This document shows positions 34,350-43,018 of a DNA stretch of 64,000 nt, in pieces (within the stretch, counting starts at the first letter, position 1; each line of letters opens with the position of its first letter). The position numbers and the translations under genes were made by a program. Source of the DNA: Acinetobacter kookii (GTDB taxonomy: Bacteria; Pseudomonadota; Gammaproteobacteria; Pseudomonadales; Moraxellaceae); assembly GCF_900096895.1 (NCBI RefSeq), contig NZ_FMYO01000006.1:62001-126000 (forward strand), read 5' to 3'. Under the pieces are notes generated by a model. That model saw only the letters and a program-made list of their open reading frames with translations. It was not told where the DNA came from and did not search any database.

Positions 34350-34937
34350 ATGTCTGTGGATTTAAAAGTTTTACGCAAGCAACTTCGACATCAGCGCAGA
34401 GCCGTTTCCAGCTTTCAACAAAAACAGGCACAACAAAAAGTACTTCAGCAACTGATCCGGCTCAAACATTTTCAGCATGCAAAAAAAATTGGTGTGTATC
34501 TGCAGGCTTTTGGAGAGATTCATACCAGACAAATTATTGAATACTGCTTTAAAAAGCATAAGCAGGTTTATCTGCCGATGATTTGCAGCATGAACCAGCA
34601 ATTGCACTGGGTCAAAATTACGCAGCAACAATACCGAAACAATCAGTTTTCATATCATCCCTTGGGCATGAAAGAACCGATGGCCGGGCGTGGAGCGCAT
34701 GTTTCGACGCTGGATTTTCTAATCATGCCTTTACTGGCTTGTGACCTCTATGGCACACGCATAGGCATGGGTGGCGGTTTTTACGACAAAACCCTGGCCA
34801 GTGCACCCCATAAGCCCTATCGGCTTGGTCTTGCGCATGACTTTCAATTGATTCAATTCCGCCTGCATCGCGAAACCTGGGATCAACCTCTGGATGCCTT
34901 ACTTACCCCTGCAAAATATCTACATTTTAAGCGTTGA
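34350..34937 (+). CDS. fthC: 5-formyltetrahydrofolate cyclo-ligase
   Basis: A 195-residue enzyme that converts 5-formyl-THF to 5,10-methenyl-THF with ATP (E. coli YgfA/FthC, 182 residues). The basic N-terminus LRKQLRHQRRAVS, the YLPMI segment and the ATP/Mg signature GMGGGFYDKTL (about 149-159) are diagnostic. In E. coli this gene directly follows ssrS; here the copper module lies between them. It begins 50 bases after cueR on the same strand, so read-through from cueR is possible. Confidence 0.92.
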   Translation: MSVDLKVLRKQLRHQRRAVSSFQQKQAQQKVLQQLIRLKHFQHAKKIGVYLQAFGEIHTRQIIEYCFKKHKQVYLPMICSMNQQLHWVKITQQQYRNNQFSYHPLGMKEPMAGRGAHVSTLDFLIMPLLACDLYGTRIGMGGGFYDKTLASAPHKPYRLGLAHDFQLIQFRLHRETWDQPLDALLTPAKYLHFKR

Positions 34938-35083
34938 ATTGGTATTTTTGACTGATAGGAATATTTTAAAATCACATATTTACTCATTTTTTATACATTT
35001 TCATTTGCCCTGCCCTTGTAATTTTTAAAATACACTTCACTATAAAAATATGGCAACACCATTGTTACTCATTAGGAGTGCCC

Positions 35084-37510
35084 ATGTCTGAAATTATTAT
35101 GAATCAAGAAACCTTAGATGCACAGGTTCCAAGCGTATTACCACTTTTAGCGCTACGAGATGTGGTGGTTTATCCACACATGCAAATTGCGTTATTCGTA
35201 GGTCGTGAAAAATCGATCAAAGCAGTTGACGTGGCCCGTAACAGTGACAATCTCGTATTTGTAGTTGCACAACAAGATTCTCTTACAGAAGAAATTGATC
35301 ACGACAACTTATATCAATACGGTACTGTCGCGAAGATTGTGCAAGTTGTGAATCATGAAAATGATGAAAACTGTATAAAGGTACTCATTGAAGGCTTACA
35401 CCGTTCCAAGCTGGTCAAAATCATCGACCATGATGAATATTTATCAGCCGAACATGCCATTAGCCCAATGACCGTGAATGTTGCAGCGGCTTCTCAAGCG
35501 ACACGTGTGCAAGAACTGCGAACTTTATTTGCCCAGTATGCAGAAGCCAAATTACGTAATGCACGTGAATTGATTACTGCTGCAAATAAGATCGATGACT
35601 TGCTGCAACTGTTGTTCTTTGTGGCCACCCGTGTGCCCTTGAACATCGATATCAAGCAAAAGTTCCTGGAACACGATGACTTTGAAGCACATTTGACTGA
35701 GCTCATGACTTATTTGCTGCAACAGTCAGAAGAACAGCAGATTGAACAAACCTTGCATGACTCGGTAAAACGCCAGATGGAGAAAAACCAGCGCGAATAC
35801 TTCCTGAATGAAAAAATGAAGGTCATTCAGCGCGAGCTTTCCGACATGAACGGCGGTGCTGAAGATGACGTGGCTGAAATTGAACGTCGTCTTGAAGAAG
35901 CTGATTTACCTGAACACGTGCGTAAAAAAGCCGAATCTGAATTCCGTAAGCTCAAAGCCATGCAACCGGCTTCCAGTGAAGCTGCGGTGGTGCGCAACTA
36001 TATCGAGGCGATTTTAGATACGCCTTGGAATAAGGCCAGCAAAGTCAGCATTAACCTGAACAAGGCGCAAGAGATTCTGGATGCCGACCACTATGGTCTG
36101 GACGAGGTGAAACAGCGTATTGTTGAATACCTTGCTGTTCAATCACGCGTGAAAAAACTTAAAGGCCCGATTCTTTGCCTGGTTGGTCCTCCTGGGGTGG
36201 GTAAAACGTCCCTGGGTGAATCGATTGCCAAAGCCACAGGCCGTGAATTTGTACGTATGGCTTTAGGTGGCGTGCGTGACGAAGCGGAAATCCGCGGTCA
36301 CCGCCGTACTTACATTGGTGCAATGCCGGGTAAAATTGTCCAGTCCTTGACCAAAGTCGGCGTGAAGAATCCGCTGTTCTTGCTCGACGAAATTGACAAG
36401 ATGGCACAGGACTACCGTGGCGACCCTGCTTCTGCCTTGCTTGAAGTCCTTGATCCATCACAAAACAGCAAGTTCAACGATCATTACCTCGATCTTGATC
36501 TGGACCTGTCTGAAGTGATGTTCATCTGTACTGCAAACAGCATGAATATTCCTGAGGCTCTTTTAGACCGTATGGAAGTGATCCGTCTGCCGGGTTATAC
36601 CGAAGAGGAAAAAGTCAATATTGCCGAGCGTTATCTGGTTCCTAAAGCCATTAAAGACAACGGTTTGCGTGCAAAAGAATTGACCATTCATGAAGAAGCG
36701 ATTCGTGACATCGTGCGTCGTTATACTCGCGAAGCCGGTGTGCGTAGTCTTGAACGTGAAGTGTCAAAAATTGCCCGTAAAGTGGTGAAAGAAGCGGTCA
36801 GCAAAAAAGCCAAAAACCTGCATATCGATGTCACTGCTGAAAACCTGTCTGATTACCTGGGCATACATAAGTTCGACTTCGGTATGGCAGAAGAAGAAGC
36901 GCAAGTGGGTCGTGTCAATGGCTTAGCTTGGACTTCCGTGGGTGGTGAATTGCTTTCGATTGAAGTGGCAGCCGTAAAAGGTAAAGGTAAATTCATTACC
37001 ACCGGTTCACTCGGTGATGTCATGAAAGAATCCATTACCGCTGCAATGACTGTCGTACGCACCCGTGCCGATGCCTTGGGTATCGAAGCTTCAAGATTTG
37101 AAGAAACCGATATTCATGTGCATTTGCCTGAAGGTGCAACACCGAAAGATGGTCCATCTGCAGGTTTGGCCTTAACCACTGCACTGGTTTCAGCCTTCAC
37201 GGGCATTCCAGTTCGTGCTGATATCGCCATGACCGGTGAAACCAATCTGAGCGGTCGTGCAATGCGTATTGGTGGCTTGAAAGAAAAACTTTTAGCTGCA
37301 CACCGCGGTGGCATTAAACTGGTATTCATCCCTCAAGAGAACGCTCGTGACCTGGTGGAAATTCCAGAAAATGTTAAAGCCGGCCTGGAAATCAAGACCG
37401 TGAAAAGCATTGATGAAATCTTGCCATTTGCCTTGGTTGAAGCGCCGAAACCGCTGGTGAAAGCTCCAATTGTTAAACCAATTGCAGAAGGCAAAGCAGC
37501 CCGTCATTAA
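35084..37510 (+). CDS. lon: ATP-dependent protease Lon
   Basis: An 808-residue hexameric AAA+ serine protease degrading misfolded and regulatory proteins. The N-terminal LON domain starts PLLALRDVVVYPHM; Walker A is GPPGVGKTS, Walker B FLLDEIDK; the Ser-Lys dyad is S692 in PKDGPSAG and K735 in GGLKEKLLAAHRGG. AGGAG lies six bases ahead of the ATG at 35084; an in-frame GTG at 35078 is less likely. Monocistronic with a strong terminator. No classic sigma-32 promoter stood out upstream. Confidence 0.97.
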   Translation: MSEIIMNQETLDAQVPSVLPLLALRDVVVYPHMQIALFVGREKSIKAVDVARNSDNLVFVVAQQDSLTEEIDHDNLYQYGTVAKIVQVVNHENDENCIKVLIEGLHRSKLVKIIDHDEYLSAEHAISPMTVNVAAASQATRVQELRTLFAQYAEAKLRNARELITAANKIDDLLQLLFFVATRVPLNIDIKQKFLEHDDFEAHLTELMTYLLQQSEEQQIEQTLHDSVKRQMEKNQREYFLNEKMKVIQRELSDMNGGAEDDVAEIERRLEEADLPEHVRKKAESEFRKLKAMQPASSEAAVVRNYIEAILDTPWNKASKVSINLNKAQEILDADHYGLDEVKQRIVEYLAVQSRVKKLKGPILCLVGPPGVGKTSLGESIAKATGREFVRMALGGVRDEAEIRGHRRTYIGAMPGKIVQSLTKVGVKNPLFLLDEIDKMAQDYRGDPASALLEVLDPSQNSKFNDHYLDLDLDLSEVMFICTANSMNIPEALLDRMEVIRLPGYTEEEKVNIAERYLVPKAIKDNGLRAKELTIHEEAIRDIVRRYTREAGVRSLEREVSKIARKVVKEAVSKKAKNLHIDVTAENLSDYLGIHKFDFGMAEEEAQVGRVNGLAWTSVGGELLSIEVAAVKGKGKFITTGSLGDVMKESITAAMTVVRTRADALGIEASRFEETDIHVHLPEGATPKDGPSAGLALTTALVSAFTGIPVRADIAMTGETNLSGRAMRIGGLKEKLLAAHRGGIKLVFIPQENARDLVEIPENVKAGLEIKTVKSIDEILPFALVEAPKPLVKAPIVKPIAEGKAARH

Positions 37511-37524
37511 TTGTAATTTGCTAC

Positions 37525-37554
37525 AAAAAAAGAGAGCTTCGGCTCTCTTTTTTT
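37525..37554 (+). terminator. lon terminator
   Basis: AAAAAAAGAGAGC (37525-37537), UUCG-type loop TTCG, GCTCTCTTTTTTT (37542-37554). Confidence 0.95.
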
Positions 37555-37624
37555 GTGTAAAAATTTGAAGATATTTATAAAGCATCAACTTGAAAAATCA
37601 GCAGCTCATCCCCAATTAATATTA

Positions 37625-37766
37625 TAGAGACACAGATGCGCTGTAAGTTTCTAATTTATTTCTAGTTAGAAAGTTGTTAATAAGTTATGTGAATGGTCAT
37701 CTACATCTCCAGGTGGATGACCTTTTGATCGCAGTCCCAGTATTCTATTCAGGGACTGCGTTTTTT
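37625..37766 (+). ncRNA. Candidate small RNA between lon and M28 peptidase
   Basis: Three consecutive hairpins without a coding frame: TTTCTAA/TTAGAAA near 37648-37674, GGTCATCTAC/GTGGATGACC (37695-37722) followed by TTTT, and CGCAGTCCC/GGGACTGCG (37730-37760) followed by six T residues. The T tails are on the plus strand, after lon's own terminator, so they point to a separate plus-strand transcript. A TATTATAGA at 37620-37628 is a possible -10; no good -35 was found, so the 5' end is a guess. Confidence 0.4.
37730..37766 (+). terminator. Rho-independent terminator
   Basis: CGCAGTCCC (37730-37738), 13-base loop, GGGACTGCG (37752-37760), six T residues. It is the second of two T-tailed hairpins and could also act against plus-strand read-through into the convergent peptidase gene. 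Confidence 0.75.
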
Positions 37767-37774
37767 ATGGGTTT

Positions 37775-38734
37775 CTATTCATCAGCCTGCATCATTAAAC
37801 TATAAGCCAGTCCATCGATCACCTGGGCCATTTTGGCAATATTTAGAGTTTTTAAGGTATCCGTGGCTCGATGATAGTGCTTGTTACGGAAATGACCCGT
37901 ATCGGTAATCATCATCGCGGGAATATCAAGCTTCCAGTAATTCAGATGATCTGAAAATTCCATCCCCGTGATAAAGGACGGTGCCACCAGTCGTTGACAT
38001 TCCAGGCGGTCCAGTATTCGCATCGATTCACAATATTTCGCACTCAAATCATAGGACTGTATATTACTGACCGCCGCAATAAAGTTACCATGTTGCGGAT
38101 AAACCCATTTCAGGCCGGCAGGATATTCCTGCACCAGATTTTCATCATAAAACCCGATCATCTCTAAAATATAAACGCCACGAATGTGATCTTTCTGAGC
38201 CTGGATGGATTTTGCATGGACAAAACTGCCCATGTATTCGGTCTTGAAAAATGGCGGCTCCTGCAAGGTATAAAATACAAATTCAACATTATATGGCAGT
38301 TGCGATTTCTGCTGTGACAGTATGCGTGCGGTTTCAATCACCCCTGCTACTCCGGAAGCATTATCATCCGCACCTTGAGTTTCACCAAACACATCATAAT
38401 GCGCGCCGACAATCACTTTGTCAGCATGACCTGCGGTTAAGGTACATACTACGTTGCGATAACCCAAACCATTCACCGAATAATTTTGATACTGGCATGG
38501 GATACCAAACAAACGCATCTGTTCTTTAATCCAGGCAGAAACGCGTTGTAGCTCTTGTGAGTTTTTATAATTACGATGCCCCTGCTGACCTATAATTTGC
38601 TCCAGATAGACCTTTAAATTATCGTTACTGGCGGGTGATATGCTCGGTAATGCCCAACTTGAAGTATTGAACAAAAGAGTGCAAAGGAAGGTGCTCAACC
38701 ATAAGCCTAAATTTTTATCCCTTTTTAATCTCAT
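37775..38734 (-). CDS. M28 family zinc aminopeptidase, secreted
   Basis: A 319-residue protein with a Sec signal (LGLWLSTFLCTLLFNTSSWA). The M28 co-catalytic zinc pattern is present: VGAHYDVF (His), GADDNASGVAG (bridging Asp), a glutamate in TLQEPPFF where most members have EE, and a late histidine in KHYHRATDT; MEFSDHLNYW lies between. Such peptidases trim N-terminal residues in the periplasm or outside the cell. The QE in place of EE at the general-base site is a modest deviation. Monocistronic, divergent from rlmH. Confidence 0.82.
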   Translation of the reverse strand: MRLKRDKNLGLWLSTFLCTLLFNTSSWALPSISPASNDNLKVYLEQIIGQQGHRNYKNSQELQRVSAWIKEQMRLFGIPCQYQNYSVNGLGYRNVVCTLTAGHADKVIVGAHYDVFGETQGADDNASGVAGVIETARILSQQKSQLPYNVEFVFYTLQEPPFFKTEYMGSFVHAKSIQAQKDHIRGVYILEMIGFYDENLVQEYPAGLKWVYPQHGNFIAAVSNIQSYDLSAKYCESMRILDRLECQRLVAPSFITGMEFSDHLNYWKLDIPAMMITDTGHFRNKHYHRATDTLKTLNIAKMAQVIDGLAYSLMMQADE

Positions 38735-38888
38735 TTATTATCGTCCTCTCTTCTTATGCATATTCAATCCATTGCTGAAGATTAAAGCAGCATCTGGCAC
38801 GCCTTTTCAATTGCAATTTGTTGCTCAAAAACAAGTAAAATCAGTTTTAGCGTTTATAATAAAGATGAGTCTTAAATCATCGAATCTT

Positions 38889-39371
38889 ATGAAAATCCGT
38901 ATTATTACCATCGGTCAAAAAATGCCAGCCTGGGTGCTCACCGGTTTTGAAGATTACTTCAAACGTATCCAGCCTTTTGTGCAGACCCAAATTATAGAAT
39001 TACCTATGGCAAAACGCGGAAAAAATGATTCTGAAGCCGATATTCTGAAATATCGCCAGATTGAAGGCGAAAGCATTCTGAATGCACTGAAACATAATGA
39101 AACCCTGATTGCCCTTGAAGTCGGGGGTAAAGAATTCAGTACTGAAAAACTGGCTGAAACCATGAAACAATGGATGCTGGAAGGTAATGATGTGGTCTTG
39201 GCGATTGGCGGTCCGGATGGTCACTCCGAAGCGGTACGTAAAGCTGCTGCATGGCACTGGTCTTTATCCAAGCTCACCCTGCCTCACCCTATGGTTCGCG
39301 TCATGCTGATCGAGCAGCTCTACCGCGCAATGAGCATCAACCATAATCATCCTTATCATCGGGCGGGTTAA
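38889..39371 (+). CDS. rlmH: 23S rRNA (pseudouridine(1915)-N3)-methyltransferase RlmH
   Basis: A 160-residue SPOUT-fold enzyme (E. coli 155) methylating pseudouridine 1915 in helix 69. The start MKIRIITIGQKMP and the knot motifs LAIGGPDGHS and LPHPMVRVMLIEQLYRA, ending NHPYHRAG, match the family closely. The open frame extends far upstream, but the ATG at 38889 aligns with the E. coli N-terminus. In E. coli it follows rsfS; here it stands alone. Confidence 0.95.
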   Translation: MKIRIITIGQKMPAWVLTGFEDYFKRIQPFVQTQIIELPMAKRGKNDSEADILKYRQIEGESILNALKHNETLIALEVGGKEFSTEKLAETMKQWMLEGNDVVLAIGGPDGHSEAVRKAAAWHWSLSKLTLPHPMVRVMLIEQLYRAMSINHNHPYHRAG

Positions 39372-39468
39372 ACGGCTTCATGCAACACCAGGTGATTTAA
39401 GCTGGGCAAAACCGTATCAGGCGAACATATTGCCAAGCTTGGGTCATCCACCTGACCGGACCCTGCAT

Positions 39469-39492
39469 TATTGTTCCAAAAAAGGAACAATA
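39469..39492. promoter_or_regulatory. Perfect inverted repeat upstream of ygiD
   Basis: TATTGTTCC (39469-39477) and GGAACAATA (39484-39492) flank six A residues. There is no T tail, so it is more likely an operator or leader element for the dioxygenase gene 85 bases downstream than a terminator. Confidence 0.4.
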
Positions 39493-39576
39493 TGTTGATA
39501 TAAATTGTATTTATTTCATTTCTCTTTATTTGGCATCATAGCCTCAATCGATGTTATTTAAATTAGGCGCATCAAC

Positions 39577-40353
39577 ATGAATCTACAGACTTTACCCGGT
39601 TTATTTATTTCGCATGGATCACCCATGCTGGCGCTAAATCCGGAACAGGTAGGTCCTGCTCTGGAGCGATTGAGCTTAAATCTGCCTAAGCCTGAAGCCA
39701 TTATTGTGATGTCTGCGCACTGGGAAAGTAATGCGCTTGAAGTGAGTAGTAGCGTTCGTCCAGAAACCTGGCATGACTTTCGTGGTTTCCCGCCTGAGCT
39801 GTATGAAATCCGCTATCCGGCACCGGGTCAACCTGAACTTGCAGAACAGGTTCTGCATCTTTTGGCCAATGCTGGCTTTACAGCCCATGCCAACAGCACT
39901 CGTCCACGTGATCATGGCGTGTGGATGCCATTGTTGCATATGTATCCCGAGGCTGATATTCCTGTGGTAGAAATCTCTTTACCGATGAACATGTCTGCTG
40001 AGGAGATTTATAAAATTGGTCAAACCCTGGCACCATTACGTGAAAAACAAATATTAATAATCGGTTCGGGAAGTATTACCCATAACCTGCGTGAATTGGC
40101 ATGGCATGGTGAAGCTGCTACTGTACCCGAGTGGGCATCGACTTTTCGGAATTATGTGGTCAGCAAAATGAATCACAGCGATTATGCTGCGGTTCTGGAC
40201 TGGCAAAGTATCCCTCATGTAGAGCGTAATCATCCGACCTTAGAACACTTTGCTCCCCTGTTCTTTGCGATGGGGACTGGGCATCGTTTCAGTATTGTGC
40301 ATAGCAGTTTCAGTATGGGTTCTCTGGGTATGGATATTTACCGTTTTGACTGA
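39577..40353 (+). CDS. ygiD: YgiD-type extradiol dioxygenase (4,5-DOPA dioxygenase family)
   Basis: A 258-residue class III extradiol ring-cleavage enzyme homologue. Metal histidines and neighbours are visible as SHGSPML near the N-terminus, MSAHWES, RDHGVWMPL and GSGSITHNLREL. E. coli YgiD cleaves L-DOPA at the 4,5 bond in vitro; the natural substrate is unknown. It stands alone, downstream of an inverted repeat. Confidence 0.88.
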   Translation: MNLQTLPGLFISHGSPMLALNPEQVGPALERLSLNLPKPEAIIVMSAHWESNALEVSSSVRPETWHDFRGFPPELYEIRYPAPGQPELAEQVLHLLANAGFTAHANSTRPRDHGVWMPLLHMYPEADIPVVEISLPMNMSAEEIYKIGQTLAPLREKQILIIGSGSITHNLRELAWHGEAATVPEWASTFRNYVVSKMNHSDYAAVLDWQSIPHVERNHPTLEHFAPLFFAMGTGHRFSIVHSSFSMGSLGMDIYRFD

Positions 40354-40502
40354 TGCACATCAACTCATAAATTTTTATTAATTATTAACAAAATTATAGT
40401 TATGGATACATTTTGATACCTAATTCACCAAAATATATCCATATTTTTTAAGTACCTTTACGTTATTCTATTAAAAATTCTTCAAAACCAAGTACTTTTA
40501 AA

Positions 40503-41270
40503 ATGAAAGTTAAACTTTTAGCAATGGCTCTTTTCCCACTCACGCTTGCAGCTTGTCAATCTGGCGATATTCAAAAAGTTGGAGATGTCGCCGTGTCTGT
40601 ACTTCAACAACAAAATGCAGATAAGACCTTGAGCACTTATCAATGGCTTACAGCTACAGGGTCCGCACCTAAACCACTGGTACTAAATTTTGACGATCAA
40701 GGCCGTTTGAGCATTGCTACCAGCTGTAATGGTATGGGTAGCAGCTGGAAAGTTGAAAATAATCAGATCGTGACAGGCCCCCTCATGGGAACCCAAATGG
40801 CATGTCCAGACGTCTCCATGCAGCAAGAAAACATTGCCAAAGATCTGTTTAATAACCGCAAAGTACCGTTTATTTTAGATTTAAAAAATTCACAACAACC
40901 GACATTAACCCTCATTTCAGCCACAGGTCAGAAATACGTTTTCACTGGCACCATGACCCCTGAAAGCAAATATCAGACTCAGGCTGAAACCATTTTTCTG
41001 GAAATTTCACCTGAAACTAAGCCATGTAGCGGTGTCGCCCCACAAAACTGTTTACAGGTTCGGGAAGTTAAATACAGTGAAAGCGGGATAAAAATCCAAG
41101 TCGATAAAGACTGGACTTTATTCTATGATCAAATCGAAGGTTTTACCCATAACCCCAATGAGCGACAAATCATCAGGGTCAAGCGTTATGAAATCAAGCA
41201 TCCTGCTGCAGATCAGTCGAAATATGCTTATATCCATGACATGACGGTTGAACGCTCAACGGTTAAGTAA
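40503..41270 (+). CDS. META domain / DUF4377 lipoprotein
   Basis: A 255-residue lipoprotein with signal MKVKLLAMALFPLTLAAC (lipobox LAAC, Cys 18). Residues about 45-155 form a META domain (YQWLTATG, CNGMGSSWKVENN, MGTQMACPD, as in HslJ). Residues about 160-255 resemble DUF4377 (EISPETKPCSG, CLQVREVKY, FYDQIEGF, RYEIKHPAADQSKYAYIHD). The combination suggests an outer-membrane stress or antibiotic-tolerance lipoprotein, but no function is established. Monocistronic. Confidence 0.78.
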   Translation: MKVKLLAMALFPLTLAACQSGDIQKVGDVAVSVLQQQNADKTLSTYQWLTATGSAPKPLVLNFDDQGRLSIATSCNGMGSSWKVENNQIVTGPLMGTQMACPDVSMQQENIAKDLFNNRKVPFILDLKNSQQPTLTLISATGQKYVFTGTMTPESKYQTQAETIFLEISPETKPCSGVAPQNCLQVREVKYSESGIKIQVDKDWTLFYDQIEGFTHNPNERQIIRVKRYEIKHPAADQSKYAYIHDMTVERSTVK

Positions 41271-41288
41271 ATAGTTTATTCAGGACAT

Positions 41289-41318
41289 AAAAAACCGGGG
41301 CATTTGCCCCGGTTTTTT
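41289..41318 (+). terminator. Bidirectional terminator between META lipoprotein and gdhA
   Basis: AAAAAACCGGGGC (41289-41301), ATTT loop, GCCCCGGTTTTTT (41306-41318), between convergent genes. Confidence 0.95.
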
Positions 41319-41340
41319 TAAAACTTAAACCAAGTCAGAC

Positions 41341-42684
41341 TTAGAATACGCCTTGAGCAAGCATAGCATCAGCCACTTTTACGAAGCCTGCAATGTTCGC
41401 ACCATCAACATAGTTTACAGTACCATCTTCTTTAGTACCGTATTTCACGCAGTTACGGTGAATTTCTTTCATAATCGCGTGTAAACGTTCATCAACTTCT
41501 TCAAACGTCCAGCCTAAACGCAATGCATTTTGAGACATTTCAAGACCAGAAGTCGCTACACCACCTGCATTCGATGCTTTACCTGGAGCATACAGGATTT
41601 TCGCTTCCACGAATTTCTCAACCGCTTCAAGTGTAGAAGGCATGTTTGCACCTTCAGCAACACAGATTGCGCCATTTGCAAGAAGTTTAGCTGCATCGTC
41701 TGCATCTAACTCGTTTTGAGTTGCACATGGAAGCGCGATATCACACTTGATACCCCAAGGACGTTGACCTTCAAGATATTCAAAACCGTGTTTAGACGCA
41801 AATTCTGAAATACGGCCACGTTTAACGTTTTTAAGTTCCATCACTTCTGCAAGAAGCTCATCAGTGAAACCATCTTTAACGAATACCGTACCCGCAGAGT
41901 CAGAAAGTGAAACCACTTTCGCACCCAGGAACATTGCTTTTTCAGCAGCGTATTGTGCAACGTTACCAGAACCAGAAATCGTTACGACTTTATTTTTGAA
42001 GCTGTCGCCACGAGTTTTCAGCATTTCCTCAGCGAAATACACAGTACCGTAACCTGTTGCTTCAGGGCGCGCCAATGAACCACCAAAAGTCAGACCTTTA
42101 CCAGTGAATACACATGAAGTGTCATTGCTGAGTTTTTTCATCATACCGGCCATGTAACCCACTTCACGGCCACCTACACCGATATCACCTGCAGGGATGT
42201 CAGTATTAGAGCCAAGATGGCGGTACAACTCGATAATTAATGCCTGGCAGAAACGCATGATTTCGCCTTCAGACTTACCTTTAGGGTCGAAATCTGAACC
42301 ACCTTTACCACCGCCCATAGGCAATGTAGTCAAGGCATTTTTAAAAGTTTGTTCAAAACCTAGGAATTTCAAAATTGAAAGGTTCACTGAAGGGTGGAAA
42401 CGCATCCCCCCTTTAAATGGACCGATAGCTGAGTTGTACTGTACACGGAAAGCACGGTTTACTTGAGTTTGGCCTTGGTCATCTACCCATGAAACACGGA
42501 ACTGAATCGCACGTTCAGGTTCTACAAGGCGTTCAAGTAATCCATGATCAGCATATTCTGGATTCTTTTCAATGAATGGCCAAAGGCTAGTCATTACCTC
42601 TTCTACAGCTTGTAGAAACTCTGGTTGATGTTGGTCACGTGATTTAACGTAGTTTAGGAAGTCGTTAAGGCTGTTGTATTTCAA
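41341..42684 (-). CDS. gdhA: NADP-specific glutamate dehydrogenase
   Basis: A 447-residue enzyme (as E. coli GdhA) that aminates 2-oxoglutarate to glutamate using NADPH. The substrate site KGGMRFHPSVN and catalytic LPMGGGKGGSD are intact, as is the coenzyme fold VVTISGSGNVAQYAAEKA and the end NIAGFVKVADAMLAQGV. The start is a TTG with GAGGA seven to eight bases ahead; the N-terminus from that TTG aligns well with E. coli, so the rare start is credible. Monocistronic. Confidence 0.96.
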   Translation of the reverse strand: MKYNSLNDFLNYVKSRDQHQPEFLQAVEEVMTSLWPFIEKNPEYADHGLLERLVEPERAIQFRVSWVDDQGQTQVNRAFRVQYNSAIGPFKGGMRFHPSVNLSILKFLGFEQTFKNALTTLPMGGGKGGSDFDPKGKSEGEIMRFCQALIIELYRHLGSNTDIPAGDIGVGGREVGYMAGMMKKLSNDTSCVFTGKGLTFGGSLARPEATGYGTVYFAEEMLKTRGDSFKNKVVTISGSGNVAQYAAEKAMFLGAKVVSLSDSAGTVFVKDGFTDELLAEVMELKNVKRGRISEFASKHGFEYLEGQRPWGIKCDIALPCATQNELDADDAAKLLANGAICVAEGANMPSTLEAVEKFVEAKILYAPGKASNAGGVATSGLEMSQNALRLGWTFEEVDERLHAIMKEIHRNCVKYGTKEDGTVNYVDGANIAGFVKVADAMLAQGVF

Positions 42685-43018
42685 CGCTTAATCCTCAGCA
42701 GAAAGTGGATCAAAATTGGTCAAAATTTCAATCAATGATATATTTTGGCGCAAAACATTAAATATCACTTGCACCCATTCAGCAATAGTTTTTTGAAAAA
42801 AACTTTAATTATCTATATAGAACATATATTTAATTTAATTATTAAGTCTTTTTTATTATATGTTAAATAACTTTTAGCTATATATCGGTGTAATATTTTG
42901 CCCGATATTAATGCATTTTCAGTCCCATTTTTGCGCACAGGAATTCTATGTAAAAACATGCTAGTATTGCTCTCCAGCACATTGTTTCACGCTGCTTGCC
43001 CAGCACTCCCGGTTATAC
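42685..43018. other. gdhA / rnfB divergent intergenic region
   Basis: 334 bases, very AT-rich from about 42780 to 42900, becoming balanced near 42920. It must hold both promoters; I did not find a confident -35/-10 pair or a repeat. Confidence 0.5.
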
